Below are positions 1-7,900 of a stretch of 64,000 nucleotides of DNA, in pieces. Source of the DNA: Bacillus sp. B-jedd (GTDB taxonomy: Bacteria > Bacillota > Bacilli > Bacillales > Cytobacillaceae). The translations under genes and the position numbers were made by a program. The notes under the pieces were generated by a model. The model searched no databases, was not told the DNA's origin, and saw only the letters and a program-made list of their open reading frames with translations. The stretch is taken from positions 3,617,001 to 3,681,000 of the forward strand of contig NZ_CCXR01000001.1 in assembly GCF_000821085.1 (NCBI RefSeq), written 5' to 3'. The stretch's first letter is position 1; the number at the start of each line of letters is the position of its first letter.

Positions 1-741
1 TTGGGGGATCACGCGCGATTCATTCACGAGGCGCTGGCTCCAGTGCAAAAAAGGGAGATTGATAAGGCTTTAGAATTTATCCGGGCATTCGATACCTTAC
101 TCGCGCAGGCAAGAACTGCGGATCCAAGGCAACTGGCAATCAGAGCCGAGGATGAGGTGCTTAGGCTGAGGGAATTCAAGCTGAACTTATTGCGCGAACA
201 TCTTGTCGGCAAAATTAAGATCCACCTGCCACCGACGTTCATCAACCATATGGTGAATGAACTTGATGAGTACGTACGGATTTTGAAACACGTAAAAGCC
301 GGACAGGTTCCTCCCGTGTACCATGAGGTGCACCATCATCTCCTATGGCTGCTAGACGCCGCAGGACACTCGGGCGCCATTTCCTCTAATTTGGATGAGG
401 TGGAGAAGAATTTAAAGAAGAAAAGCGATTCTTTCATGAAGCAATTTGAGGCCTTTTATCTAAAGGCGGTTGAGATGGCGGGCTATTTAAGGACGAACAT
501 AACGGAATTTCCCGCGCTCGCAAAATTCAATTCTGACGCAAAACTGGAAATCATTCTATTTCAGCAATTTCTGGTGGAAATTGAGGAGCTACGGTTGAGC
601 AAGGAAGCTCTCGGCACATTCGCCCCGCTCATGGCAGACCACATGTTCCGTGAAGAGTGCTACTACTTAATGAAGCTCAGCGAAGCCGCAAATCTTGAAA
701 AGCCAAACTGCGATCCGGCAAAACCGAGATTGAAAGAATAA
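1..741 (+). CDS. DUF2935 domain protein, 5'-truncated by window edge
   Basis: The visible 246 residues begin in the middle of the family's conserved N-terminal helix (GDHARFIHEAL). Relatives carry an extra segment of the EHRFWLQ type before this, so the true start lies left of the window and the TTG at base 1 is not a real start. The protein is entirely helical and rich in Glu, Lys and Leu, with His and Glu spread over two repeated helical bundles (HHHLLW near 112, EECYYL near 217). That pattern suggests a ferritin-like or metal-binding bundle, but the function of DUF2935 is unknown. No signal peptide is visible. A tandem repeat array begins about 90 bp after its stop. Confidence 0.8.
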   Translation: MGDHARFIHEALAPVQKREIDKALEFIRAFDTLLAQARTADPRQLAIRAEDEVLRLREFKLNLLREHLVGKIKIHLPPTFINHMVNELDEYVRILKHVKAGQVPPVYHEVHHHLLWLLDAAGHSGAISSNLDEVEKNLKKKSDSFMKQFEAFYLKAVEMAGYLRTNITEFPALAKFNSDAKLEIILFQQFLVEIEELRLSKEALGTFAPLMADHMFREECYYLMKLSEAANLEKPNCDPAKPRLKE

Positions 742-832
742 AAGATTTTCATATTTCTTCGGACGATTCGGATTGAGGGTTAGATCTCAATCCTTTTTTT
801 GCGCTCGGTACTCCTGCTGTAACCTTGGGCAG

Positions 833-988
833 CTTCGGACAGCTCGCCGCTTCAAAAGTGAATCGTTGTCCGAAGGGTACCGGGCTTCGGACAACTTAGC
901 GGCGATTTCCTTGTTTCCTGTCCGAACATCGGCCAACTTCGGACAAATCAGCGGCCTTTTCCTTTATCCTGTCCGAATCCGAATCCGA
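833..988. repeat. Intergenic tandem array, 3 units of 52 bp
   Basis: The unit starts (CTTCGGAC) fall at 833, 885 and 937, so the period is exactly 52 bp. Each unit contains TTCGGACA and, 20-30 bp later, TGTCCGAA, so single-strand forms could fold into a stem. A degraded unit may precede 833. It fills the gap between the convergent DUF2935 and zinc-ribbon genes. Confidence 0.8.
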
Positions 989-1030
989 GTCCTCACAATA
1001 AGGATAAGCCAATATCCCACCTAGAAACAT

Positions 1031-1068
1031 AAAAAATGCGTCGAGCTTTTCCGCCCAACGCATTTTTT
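1031..1068. terminator. Bidirectional terminator hairpin
   Basis: The stem AAAAAATGCGT/ACGCATTTTTT has a loop of about 16 nt and flanking A and T runs. It lies between convergent genes and could serve both. Confidence 0.7.
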
Positions 1069-1122
1069 ATTGGAGATAGGAGCCTTTCGTCCCCAGGTTT
1101 ATCTCCTTGAAAACGCAGCAGC

Positions 1123-1332
1123 CTAGCGCGACTCCTTCGGCGGCTGGCACACGTCACATTTCCGCTGATGGTTGTTCTTGAATTTCTTGAATGTTCTCTC
1201 GAAGTTGTTGCCGCATGCGCATGTAAAAAGCAGCTTTTGCGAAAATCCCTGGTATTCAGTTGTTACAAGTTTGCTTTCCGAGTTTTTTTCAACGAAATTC
1301 TGGATTTCGCCAATTGTCCATCGTTTATTCAT
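1123..1332 (-). CDS. Small zinc-ribbon protein
   Basis: A 69-residue basic protein. The C-terminal half carries two Cys pairs, CACG near residue 38 and CDVC near 59, separated by a basic stretch (FERTFKKFKNN). This matches the small treble-clef or zinc-ribbon modules seen in DNA-binding domains next to phage-type homing endonucleases. The N-terminal part (RWTIGEIQNFVE) is typical of the same modules. The start is supported by AGAGGTG, spaced 7-8 bp from the ATG. It stands alone between convergent DUF2935 and upstream SET genes. DNA or RNA binding is an inference; no target is evident. Confidence 0.6.
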   Translation of the reverse strand: MNKRWTIGEIQNFVEKNSESKLVTTEYQGFSQKLLFTCACGNNFERTFKKFKNNHQRKCDVCQPPKESR

Positions 1333-1375
1333 TTTTCAACACCTCTAAATGGTTCTGTCAGCTAGCCTAATATGT

Positions 1376-1753
1376 TTACTCTTTGTTAAACCAGAGCTCT
1401 TCTTTATCATCGACATCGCCGTTGTAATTAATCAGAATTTCTTCGCCTGGTTTAATATCTTTGTAAGCATAAAAGTCAAACGTATGATTGTCAAAGTTAA
1501 TTTCATACGTGGCATTCGGTTCGTAGGAATGATTAAATAACATGCCGTAGCCGAGCAGGATTGCGGTATGATTGATCCCGTATTCGAAAGCGTAATCGGC
1601 AAGGAGCGTCTGCTCGATATGATGGTGCTGGTCGTTCGGATAAGCAATGACAGGCGCTTCATGCAAAAGCTGACCTTTTTTAATATCACACACTGCAAAT
1701 ACGCCTCGATTGAACTCGCCATTACTCAGTGAAGATGATTTTATTTGGATCAT
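1376..1753 (-). CDS. SET domain protein
   Basis: A 125-residue compact SET fold. The cofactor and active-site signatures are NHSYEPNA at residues 74-81 and GEEILINY at 103-110, preceded by the N-terminal GVFAVCDIKKGQ strand pair. Post-SET cysteines are absent. Such minimal bacterial SET proteins are assumed to be SAM-dependent lysine methyltransferases, but the substrate is unknown. The start is fixed by TTAGGAG just upstream of the ATG. It is transcribed on the minus strand, separate from the Nudix gene 160 bp upstream. Confidence 0.85.
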   Translation of the reverse strand: MIQIKSSSLSNGEFNRGVFAVCDIKKGQLLHEAPVIAYPNDQHHHIEQTLLADYAFEYGINHTAILLGYGMLFNHSYEPNATYEINFDNHTFDFYAYKDIKPGEEILINYNGDVDDKEELWFNKE

Positions 1754-1912
1754 GTTGTTCTCCTAACACGTTTAGAATTTTCTTATTAACTGTAACATTA
1801 TTTCCCGGTTGGGGCTTGGTTTATTTTTGAAAAAGTATTTCCAAATTATAGCGATTGGTTGTTTTTGCCCAATAAACGATTGATCATGCTTGGAGTAATG
1901 GTACCCTTTAGG

Positions 1913-2530
1913 TCAATCAAATCTGACATTTTCTCCCGGATTATGTAGATGGTTAAACGCCATTTCGACTTGCGATTCAGTCGTCCGCGCGACTGATAAC
2001 GCGGGCAGTTCGTTTTCGGCAAAAAAACCGACACCGCTTGTTTCAATGCCTTCCTTCGCCTGCCCGCCAATGATTTCACATTGGATAAATATTTTATATG
2101 TATAGTAGGGCGAAGGGGGGTGGGGATGGCACTTTTTATCAAGCACTGCGATCAGCTTTACCGGTTTGACGTCGAAGCCCGATTCTTCCTTTACTTCCTT
2201 TACCGCCACTTCACTTGGCGTCAGTCCGATATCGCCCCAACCGCCCGGCAGCGACCAGCCGCCATCTGTATTTTCCCTTACAAGCAAAATTTTATTTTCA
2301 CGGAATACGACGGCCCTGATATCAACCTTCGGAGTCGCATAACCGGTTTCATTGGCAAACAAATCCGCAATCACTATATGATTCATATTTGTATACTGAG
2401 CCATGATTTCCACGCTTAATTGCCTTATCTCTTCAAATCTTTCCAGGTCATAAACATCCTTGGAATACGTCAATCCTGCCTGCGCGATAGACTGCAACTG
2501 TTTTGCCCATTCAAGCCATTTCGGTTCCAT
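1913..2530 (-). CDS. Nudix hydrolase with N-terminal helical domain
   Basis: The N-terminal helical segment (residues 1-60, starting MEPKWLEWAKQLQ) precedes a Nudix domain. The Nudix box spans about 96-118 (GGWGDIGLTPSEVAVKEV, then KEESG). The usual Glu after the GG-x5 spacing is Leu, and the Arg of REVxEE is Lys. This variant box is typical of the subgroup that includes the CDP-choline pyrophosphatase of Bacillus cereus, so a nucleoside-diphosphate substrate is plausible. I chose the ATG at 2530 because AGGTGG sits 9 bp upstream; an ATG 7 codons earlier has no good ribosome site. Confidence 0.85.
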   Translation of the reverse strand: MEPKWLEWAKQLQSIAQAGLTYSKDVYDLERFEEIRQLSVEIMAQYTNMNHIVIADLFANETGYATPKVDIRAVVFRENKILLVRENTDGGWSLPGGWGDIGLTPSEVAVKEVKEESGFDVKPVKLIAVLDKKCHPHPPSPYYTYKIFIQCEIIGGQAKEGIETSGVGFFAENELPALSVARTTESQVEMAFNHLHNPGENVRFD

Positions 2531-2650
2531 TTGCGCACACCACCTATCCATGATACCTAGATAGTACCATATTTATCTGCAAAACTTGTCGGCATCCCCT
2601 TTTTGCAAAAACGGCGGTTATGTAATTAACTCTTTCCCCTCAACAAGGCA

Positions 2651-2672
2651 AAGCACCCACATGCGCGGGTGC
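2651..2672 (-). terminator. Terminator of the CotD-like gene
   Basis: GCACCC and GGGTGC pair around a short loop just after the coat-gene stop codon on the minus strand. The T tract is weak. Confidence 0.5.
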
Positions 2673-2682
2673 CGCTTAAGCA

Positions 2683-3009
2683 TTATAATCTGAAGAGCCA
2701 ATTGTTCCCTCTCGGTCCCCGAACGTTTCCGGCAACTGCGTTCGCGTTCTGAACCGGCCTGCAGCGTGGGTTATTGATATCCGGACCGCAATTAAAGGTT
2801 TCCTCCACTGTTTCGTTGACTGTCCGCTCTGTTACTGGGTAGAAGTTTTCGTTTCGGACAATGGTCCTGTTCACATTAATGATTTCTGTCGGGAATACAC
2901 GTTTCACAACGCGGGTGTTGGTTCTTGTATTGACGATTGTTTTTGTAGGATAGACAATGACTTCTTCCACTGGCCCGCGGTGGCAGCCACATTGATTATG
3001 ACGTTCCAT
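2683..3009 (-). CDS. cotD: CotD-family inner spore coat protein
   Basis: A 108-residue protein. It has a Cys/His-rich head (RHNQCGCHRGPVEEVIVYPTK), a central Val/Thr/Arg/Asn-rich segment with repeated NVNRT and TNTRVV motifs, and a C-terminal FNCGPDINNPRCRP. This arrangement is that of the CotD family of inner coat proteins assembled in the mother cell. AGGAGGTG precedes the ATG, and the upstream region carries a close match to a sigma-K promoter, consistent with late mother-cell expression. It is monocistronic with its own terminator. Confidence 0.85.
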   Translation of the reverse strand: MERHNQCGCHRGPVEEVIVYPTKTIVNTRTNTRVVKRVFPTEIINVNRTIVRNENFYPVTERTVNETVEETFNCGPDINNPRCRPVQNANAVAGNVRGPRGNNWLFRL

Positions 3010-3047
3010 AAAAACACCTCCTCCCTTCCATCCTTGTTGTTACATAG

Positions 3048-3074
3048 TATTTTATGTACAAACAGTGGCCTTGT
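3048..3074 (-). promoter_or_regulatory. Candidate sigma-K promoter of cotD
   Basis: On the minus strand, CATAAAATA (bases 3056-3048) fits the -10 consensus CATANNNTA. An AC at 3074-3073 lies 16 bp further upstream, where the short sigma-K -35 (AC) is expected. The ATG is about 40 bp downstream with a perfect ribosome site. Confidence 0.6.
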
Positions 3075-3248
3075 CCTAGACAAAAATCACGCTTCTTCCA
3101 AAACAAACGTTTGTCCTATAGGGTATACGCCTGGTTAAATTCACTGATTTGTAACTTTTCCAAAAAACCGCTCTTTTTCATGAGCAACATCCATTATATT
3201 TTTTTCCCAGGGTGGTACTATTAAAAAAAACAGCGAGGAGTATTCAGC

Positions 3249-3557
3249 ATGAACTATTTATTGCAGGTCGATTTTAAATCGGATGGTCCATTCGGTGAGG
3301 AGAAGTTCAAAGAGAAAGAGGAGTTGGCCAATAGCATCAACAATGAGCCAGGCGTCATCTGGAAGATTTGGACGGAGAATGCCGAAACGAAAGAATCTGG
3401 CGGAGTGTATTTATTCGAATCCAAAGAGACCGCGGAAAAATATCTAGAAATGCATACAGCCAGGTTAAAGAGCTTCGGCTTTGATAATATCCGCTCGAGA
3501 ATTTTCGAGGTACACGAAGCGTTATCGCTGATCAATAACGCGCCGATAAAAGGCTAA
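3249..3557 (+). CDS. YdhR-family putative monooxygenase
   Basis: A 102-residue dimeric alpha-beta barrel type protein. The N-terminal strand (YLLQVDFKSDGPF) is followed by a helix, the WKIWTENAETKESGGVYLF core and a C-terminal helix with the typical F..IRSRIFEV strand. This matches the YdhR family of small putative monooxygenases. No cofactor site is visible and no substrate can be assigned. AGCGAGGAG lies upstream of the ATG. It is a single gene ending at a perfect hairpin shared with the convergent anti-sigma gene. Confidence 0.75.
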   Translation: MNYLLQVDFKSDGPFGEEKFKEKEELANSINNEPGVIWKIWTENAETKESGGVYLFESKETAEKYLEMHTARLKSFGFDNIRSRIFEVHEALSLINNAPIKG

Positions 3558-3576
3558 ACGGCAACTTCCCTCATAA

Positions 3577-3610
3577 CCATCAGTGGGGACAGGACAATCC
3601 CCACTGATGG
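3577..3610. terminator. Perfect hairpin between convergent genes
   Basis: CCATCAGTGGGGA pairs perfectly with TCCCCACTGATGG over an 8-nt loop. The T-run on the plus side is weak (ATTGTTT). It lies between the stops of the YdhR-type gene and the DUF4179 gene. Confidence 0.7.
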
Positions 3611-3615
3611 ATTGT

Positions 3616-4584
3616 TTACTTTATAAAAAACGGTACTTTGTCCAGCTCATTCCCCTCAGAATCATGGACCATCAAGAAATATTCCCCACTCTTCAAAGAT
3701 TCATTAAAGCGTGTATAGGATATATCCCCGGTGTCAGTTGATTGAAAGGATGATCCATGCTCAGCTACAGCCCCTTTCTGGGAATGGATGCTGACGCGGA
3801 TATCTTCACGGCTGCTACGGGTAAGATCATAATAAACGGTTGTGGACATTGGCGTCGTAACGACTTTTTGCAGCATGATGGTTTCATCGTTACTGAGTGT
3901 GAGCTGCTTATTCAACTCGATTACTTTTCGCTCTTTCAGCATTTGCGACTGGTTCACTTTCACTTTAAAAGCCCAAGGCTGGTCAATGGCTGTACGATTC
4001 CATCGTTCGTACCGAATTTCAATTTCGACATCCTCTGTTGCGATTTCCTTGCCAAGCTCGATATCATTAAAGACGGTGAACATTTCATTATTTAATTCAA
4101 TTGTTTGGCCGCCTGTTATTTCAGTGGCATCCTGCCCGTTTACCTTTACTGTTGGCGTGATGGCCGTCTGGTAATCGGCGTCGACATTGCTGGCAGGCTC
4201 GAATGTGGAACTTAAGATTATCCGTTGGTCATCCACTATCACTTCATTTAACGTCAGCTTTCCAAGCCCGTTTTCGGCCGTGCTTCCGATTTCGGTTTTA
4301 TAGGAAGAATAATCAAGCTGCTTATTTTCGTTCATATGTTTTTCGATTTTTTCCCCAATGAATGGCATGTTGGCCACTGTTCCTTTATCGACTGTCAAAA
4401 TGATGCCAAGCATGGCAACCGCAGCGCAAGCGCTAATCGTTCTCCATTTCCTGCCCGGCCTTTTTGGAGAGATGTCCCTTTTCACCCGCTTCAGAACCTT
4501 TTTCTTCTCCAATTTTGAAAGTTGAGTTTCCTCAAATTCGCTTAAATCTATTTTTACATCGTTCAGTTCATTGTAAATCGCCAT
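3616..4584 (-). CDS. DUF4179 membrane protein, probable anti-sigma factor
   Basis: A 322-residue protein. The N-terminal cytoplasmic part (about 1-50, basic at the end) leads to one membrane segment (ISACAAVAMLGIILTV) and then a large extracytoplasmic DUF4179 beta domain. The start at the ATG 4584, four bases after the sigma-factor stop, uses GAGGG at good spacing; a GTG five codons earlier is less likely. The sigma/DUF4179 pairing is the standard layout of ECF sigma and anti-sigma genes. Unlike the pair at 12.8-15.0 kb, no Cys/His zinc-finger is visible in the cytoplasmic part. What it senses is unknown. Confidence 0.75.
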   Translation of the reverse strand: MAIYNELNDVKIDLSEFEETQLSKLEKKKVLKRVKRDISPKRPGRKWRTISACAAVAMLGIILTVDKGTVANMPFIGEKIEKHMNENKQLDYSSYKTEIGSTAENGLGKLTLNEVIVDDQRIILSSTFEPASNVDADYQTAITPTVKVNGQDATEITGGQTIELNNEMFTVFNDIELGKEIATEDVEIEIRYERWNRTAIDQPWAFKVKVNQSQMLKERKVIELNKQLTLSNDETIMLQKVVTTPMSTTVYYDLTRSSREDIRVSIHSQKGAVAEHGSSFQSTDTGDISYTRFNESLKSGEYFLMVHDSEGNELDKVPFFIK

Positions 4585-4588
4585 CCGC

Positions 4589-5128
4589 TCATCCCTCACT
4601 TCGCAATAGTATACTTCTCAATTTCCTTCTGCCCCTGGAAAGCTTGTTATGCACCCATGTTTCACGCTCCTGAAGCTCGGAAGCTATCTCCTTCGAAGGT
4701 ACGCCATGCAAATAATATTTCTCGAATATCGCCCGTTCTACCGCGGGCAGTTCATCGAGCAGGCTTTGCAGGTCAACTCTATCGTGATAGGAATCGTGTG
4801 AAGTTGGCATGTCCTCCTCGTATTGGAAGCCGCTAACATATTGCTTTTCCCGCGTGGATTTCCTTACATAGTCAATCGCTTTATATTTGGCAACAGCGGC
4901 AATCCAATTTCGAAATTCGTTCTTCTTTGGGTCGAAAGAGTCGATATTGTACCAAATCGCCACAAGCACATCTGCCATGCATTCCTCCGCGTCCCGGCGG
5001 TTTCCCTGGAGATATTTTTGGATAATCGCCTTCAGAAGCCCGCCATACTCATCAAGAAGCTGTGACAGGCCGCGCTCATTCTTCAGCTTTATCTGTTCAA
5101 CCATCTCTTGTTCTTCAACGCTCAACAT
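4589..5128 (-). CDS. ECF-type RNA polymerase sigma factor
   Basis: About 179 residues. Region 2 is visible as the CMADVLVAIWYNIDSFDP and FRNWIAAVAKYKAIDYVRK blocks (DNA melting and -10 recognition). Region 4 has LPAVERAIFEKYYLHGVPSKEIA followed by the helix-turn-helix with WVHNKLSRGRRKLR. I started at the ATG 5128 because AAAGGGGGGAGA lies immediately upstream; the open frame continues 38 codons further without family similarity or a ribosome site. It is followed after four bases by its probable anti-sigma gene, so the two are coupled. Confidence 0.9.
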   Translation of the reverse strand: MLSVEEQEMVEQIKLKNERGLSQLLDEYGGLLKAIIQKYLQGNRRDAEECMADVLVAIWYNIDSFDPKKNEFRNWIAAVAKYKAIDYVRKSTREKQYVSGFQYEEDMPTSHDSYHDRVDLQSLLDELPAVERAIFEKYYLHGVPSKEIASELQERETWVHNKLSRGRRKLRSILLRSEG

Positions 5129-5232
5129 TCTCCCCCCTTTATCCGTCTTCACCAAGTAATACGGCGCCCGACCGTAAAACCTATCAACTTGGCAAAAATA
5201 AAACTTTAATCTTGGCAAATTAAAGCATGAAG

Positions 5233-5310
5233 AAACCGCCAATTTTTGATCTGCGCTCCTAATTTTTAGATACTATCTAAAATTGGGATGCGCATTTCTT
5301 TTGGCGGTTT
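5233..5310. repeat. Nested 78-bp palindrome
   Basis: The outer arms are AAACCGCCAA and TTGGCGGTTT. The inner arms are TGCGC and GCGCA, and the centre is AATTTTTAGAT/ATCTAAAATT around ACT. The whole segment can fold as one long interrupted hairpin. It lies between the VOC gene stop and the sigma-factor start, so it may end VOC transcription. The nested design is also MITE-like. Confidence 0.6.
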
Positions 5311-5330
5311 ATTTTGCAAAAAAGATATAA

Positions 5331-5720
5331 TTATTTTCTTTCCTCACAAATCATTAGTACATTCCCATCCAGGTCTTTAAACACAAAGTAAAAATTGTCC
5401 TGAATGTCTGTCACGAGTTCAACTTGATTGTTTTTCATAAATTGATAGGAAGCTTGGATATCTTGCGTTACAAACTGAATGGCTGGGGTTTGGTAGGTTG
5501 GAATGTTCCCGTTTTCATCTTTCCAATTCGGCATCGTATCCAATAACAGCCCTGCCGTCCCTTCCATTTCCGCAACGAAAATATGATCAAAAAATAGATC
5601 TCCGCCTTGCAGGCCAAGTATTCTGCTATACCATTCCTGTGCTTTCTCAAGATTCCTGACAGGGATGAACACGCCTCCGATTCTGTTCTTAATGGGCGAT
5701 TGAGTTTGAGGATTCTTCAC
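5331..5720 (-). CDS. VOC (glyoxalase-fold) family protein
   Basis: 129 residues with two beta-alpha-beta-beta-beta modules. The first is GGVFIPVRNLEKAQEWYSRILGL; the second starts at TPAIQFVTQDIQASYQFM and ends in FKDLDGNVLMICEE. The typical C-terminal metal-ligand Glu is present, but the first-strand ligand position is not His or Gln, so metal use is uncertain. It belongs to the large glyoxalase/bleomycin-resistance superfamily, and the substrate is not inferable. The start codon is GTG, with AAAGGTGG 6 bp upstream. Monocistronic. Confidence 0.8.
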   Translation of the reverse strand: MKNPQTQSPIKNRIGGVFIPVRNLEKAQEWYSRILGLQGGDLFFDHIFVAEMEGTAGLLLDTMPNWKDENGNIPTYQTPAIQFVTQDIQASYQFMKNNQVELVTDIQDNFYFVFKDLDGNVLMICEERK

Positions 5721-5837
5721 AGTTTACCACCTTTGAAATATAGATTTCTCACTTTTAGTAATTCTCTATTTTGCCATAAATACCTTCTTGCCGTACTTAA
5801 CTTCATTTACCATTATTTATTCTCGGTCGGATCAGCC

Positions 5838-6110
5838 TCATGCTCTATTATTTTTCTCTTTATTTATGTGTCCGTTCTCTTCCTCTGTTTCGATCCATTC
5901 AACCCAGCTAGCCCGCTCTGCTTTACTCGGCCTTCGCCTTGGCCTTGACCCTGGTTTCACCAGTTGGGCTTCCATTTCCTTTAACCGCAGAAGAACCTCA
6001 ATCAGCAACCCGCCCAGAATCCCAAAACCAGCCACAAACCCAAATACCCCTAATGCTAACAAAACAACCCCCAAAACCCCCATCAACACCATCAACCTAA
6101 CCATGCGCAT
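5838..6110 (-). CDS. Small membrane protein of unknown function
   Basis: A 90-residue protein with a very hydrophobic N-terminal half (residues 3-42, one or two membrane segments, Gly-rich). A charged tail follows with the basic stretch PGSRPRRRPSKAER and the acidic stretch EWIETEEEN. GGGGGAG lies 7 bp upstream of the ATG. I do not recognise a family. Its basic-then-acidic tail probably sits in the cytoplasm. It stands alone. Confidence 0.5.
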   Translation of the reverse strand: MRMVRLMVLMGVLGVVLLALGVFGFVAGFGILGGLLIEVLLRLKEMEAQLVKPGSRPRRRPSKAERASWVEWIETEEENGHINKEKNNRA

Positions 6111-6296
6111 CCGCTCACTCCCCCTTCACCCTAACTATATTAGATAACCATCCACAATTTTCCTGCAAAAAAAGTGTTACCGAAGTAAAGAGACGGTACT
6201 AATGTTTCATTCTGTTATCAAAGGACGCTCCGAACTGCCAACATTATTCTTTATATTTTCACTACTCTTATGTGTTTTATGGTGTGGTATACTTAG

Positions 6297-6397
6297 TTAT
6301 CTTTTTTGTCGTTTTCAACGGCAGGCCCGTACTCGCTATTGACCCCGCACGGGTAATGTACTGATCAAACCTTAAAGACTCTTATGGGTCTTTTTTT
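6297..6397 (+). ncRNA. Candidate small structured transcript with terminator
   Basis: Downstream of a possible -10 box (TATACT at about 6291) lie a CCCGT/ACGGG stem around a 20-nt loop and then AAAGACTC-TTAT-GGGTCTTT followed by a T run (6373-6397). The element is too far from the next gene (start 6593, with its own promoter) to be an obvious leader, so a free small RNA is possible. The rest of the 6111-6592 gap shows nothing else I can name. Confidence 0.35.
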
Positions 6398-6508
6398 AAT
6401 TCCATCCCTTAACTATTCCCCTAAAATATATGTATTTTATTTAGAATTCACTAATTATTTGTCAAGTTTTGCCGATATTAAAAAAGAGAACTCCATCTTT
6501 CCTCCCAT

Positions 6509-6536
6509 TTAGGATAGATAAGGCACATGTTATACT
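6509..6536 (+). promoter_or_regulatory. Candidate sigma-A promoter of the HD-GYP gene
   Basis: TATACT at 6531-6536 has an upstream TG (extended -10), and a weak TTAGGA lies 16 bp further upstream. The gene starts 57 bp later. Confidence 0.45.
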
Positions 6537-6592
6537 AAAAACTTACAATATTTGTTTTGGAATTATTTATTTGGATAGGAATTGAGCATATT

Positions 6593-7489
6593 ATGAAAAT
6601 AATAAAAGAAGCTCCACTTGAAAAAGTGTTGTTAAAAAACATGGAAATTTCACTTCTTGCATCCGGAGACGGTACAGAAGTCATTTTATATAAGCTTTAT
6701 GAAAATGCATCCTTAGAAATTTCTCCGGCAGAAAATCCGACTAATCTTCTTCATTTGACCATACTATCCGGAAGTCTTGTTATGAAAAATTCTAATGGTG
6801 AAGTAGTACTCGAACCCGGTAATTCAGTCCATGCCTGCCCGGTGGGAGAGCATACAGTCTTTACAGCTGTTACAGAAGTTGAACTTTTATATGTAACTTC
6901 CCAGCCACATTTCCATATTTACAGGACTATTGTTAAGGATATGATGGATATTGCCGTTTCGGTTGAGAAGAATGATGGATATCCAGGAAACCATTGTGAC
7001 AAAATTAAAGACTTATCCATTATGCTTGGAAAAGTAGTGGGATTAGATGAGGAAAAACTCTATATTTTAAGTTTGGCAAGCTTTTTGCATGATATTGGGA
7101 AATTGAAGGTTCCAAACGAAATTTTAAATAAACCATCATCTTTAACGGATGAAGAATATAACATTATAAAGATGCATACTGTGTGGGGAAGAGAGATTTT
7201 AGCAGACACCCATTGTCCAGACCTAATCAAAGCAGGAGAAATTATTGAGCAACATCATGAACGATATGACGGCCTTGGCTACCCTCATCACCTGAAAGGC
7301 GATGAGATTAGGATTGAAGCTTCTATTATCGCCGTTGTCGATGCTTATGATGCAATGAGGACAAATCGCGCTTACAGGAAAGGCTTGAGCGTGGATAAAG
7401 CGTTCAAAGAATTGTTAATAAATAAAGGTAAAATGTACCATCCAGACGTAGTCGATGCCTTTCTCTTTATAAAAAACAAATTAATCTAG
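6593..7489 (+). CDS. HD-GYP domain phosphodiesterase with cupin-like N-terminal domain
   Basis: About 298 residues. The first 110 form a cupin-like beta domain (LHLTILSGSLVM, LEPGNSVHACPVGEHTVF) that may bind a ligand. The HD-GYP domain follows with the metal-binding HDIGK at 166-170 and the hallmark HHERYDGLGYP at 221-231, then VVDAYDAM. HD-GYP domains hydrolyse cyclic di-GMP or related dinucleotides, and the complete motif argues for activity. The TTG start 12 codons earlier lacks a ribosome site, so I use the ATG at 6593 (weak GGAATTGAG upstream). A diguanylate cyclase in the same window (57.5 kb) could provide the substrate. Confidence 0.8.
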   Translation: MKIIKEAPLEKVLLKNMEISLLASGDGTEVILYKLYENASLEISPAENPTNLLHLTILSGSLVMKNSNGEVVLEPGNSVHACPVGEHTVFTAVTEVELLYVTSQPHFHIYRTIVKDMMDIAVSVEKNDGYPGNHCDKIKDLSIMLGKVVGLDEEKLYILSLASFLHDIGKLKVPNEILNKPSSLTDEEYNIIKMHTVWGREILADTHCPDLIKAGEIIEQHHERYDGLGYPHHLKGDEIRIEASIIAVVDAYDAMRTNRAYRKGLSVDKAFKELLINKGKMYHPDVVDAFLFIKNKLI

Positions 7490-7556
7490 TTAATCCTTAG
7501 AAAGAGGCTAGCCAAGATCGGTCAGTCCTTTTAGCATGAGATCTGATTTTCTTACA

Positions 7557-7579
7557 GAAGGCCCTTTGGGTCTTTTTTT
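7557..7579 (+). terminator. Terminator of the HD-GYP gene
   Basis: AAGGCCC-TTT-GGGTCTT is followed by seven T, about 70 bp after the stop. Confidence 0.7.
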
Positions 7580-7595
7580 GTTTGGTGAAGTACTA

Positions 7596-7656
7596 GGACG
7601 GTTCCACTGATTCTTCCGGGGTTTGACGGGAGCGCTGGAACCGTCCCCTGCTTCAT
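7596..7656. repeat. Dispersed REP-like palindrome, copy 1
   Basis: GGACGGTTCCACTG pairs with an AGCGCTGGAACCGTCCCCTGCTTC arm about 30 bp later. It lies between convergent transcription units. Confidence 0.7.
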
Positions 7657-7886
7657 TTAAACCAGTAATCCTCCTCGAGTTCTTCGCTGCTGTTGAGGAA
7701 GTTTGTTTTGCCGTTTGTGGGGTCGTCGTGGATTTTCAGTTGTCCTTTTTGAAGGAGGCTGTGTATTTTTGCTTTGAGCTGCTGCCTTGGCATGATGATG
7801 CAATGGTGGAGCAGGAAATTTTCGACATGGACGATGGTCCCTTCTTCGTAGGCGAATGCTTTTAAAATTAGTTGTTCAATTTTCAT
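7653..7886 (-). CDS. Conserved-looking hypothetical protein
   Basis: 77 residues, soluble and mixed alpha/beta, with no family I recognise. Its start (AAAGGAA upstream of the ATG) and its position 14 bp after the DUF1877 gene make it the third gene of a minus-strand operon (8936 to 7653). The sequence resembles a small winged-helix or coil (LKAKIHSLLQKGQLKIHDDP), which could suit a regulator, but this is only a guess. The stop overlaps the edge of a REP-like repeat. Confidence 0.5.
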   Translation of the reverse strand: MKIEQLILKAFAYEEGTIVHVENFLLHHCIIMPRQQLKAKIHSLLQKGQLKIHDDPTNGKTNFLNSSEELEEDYWFK

Positions 7887-7900
7887 TTACGTCTATTCCT

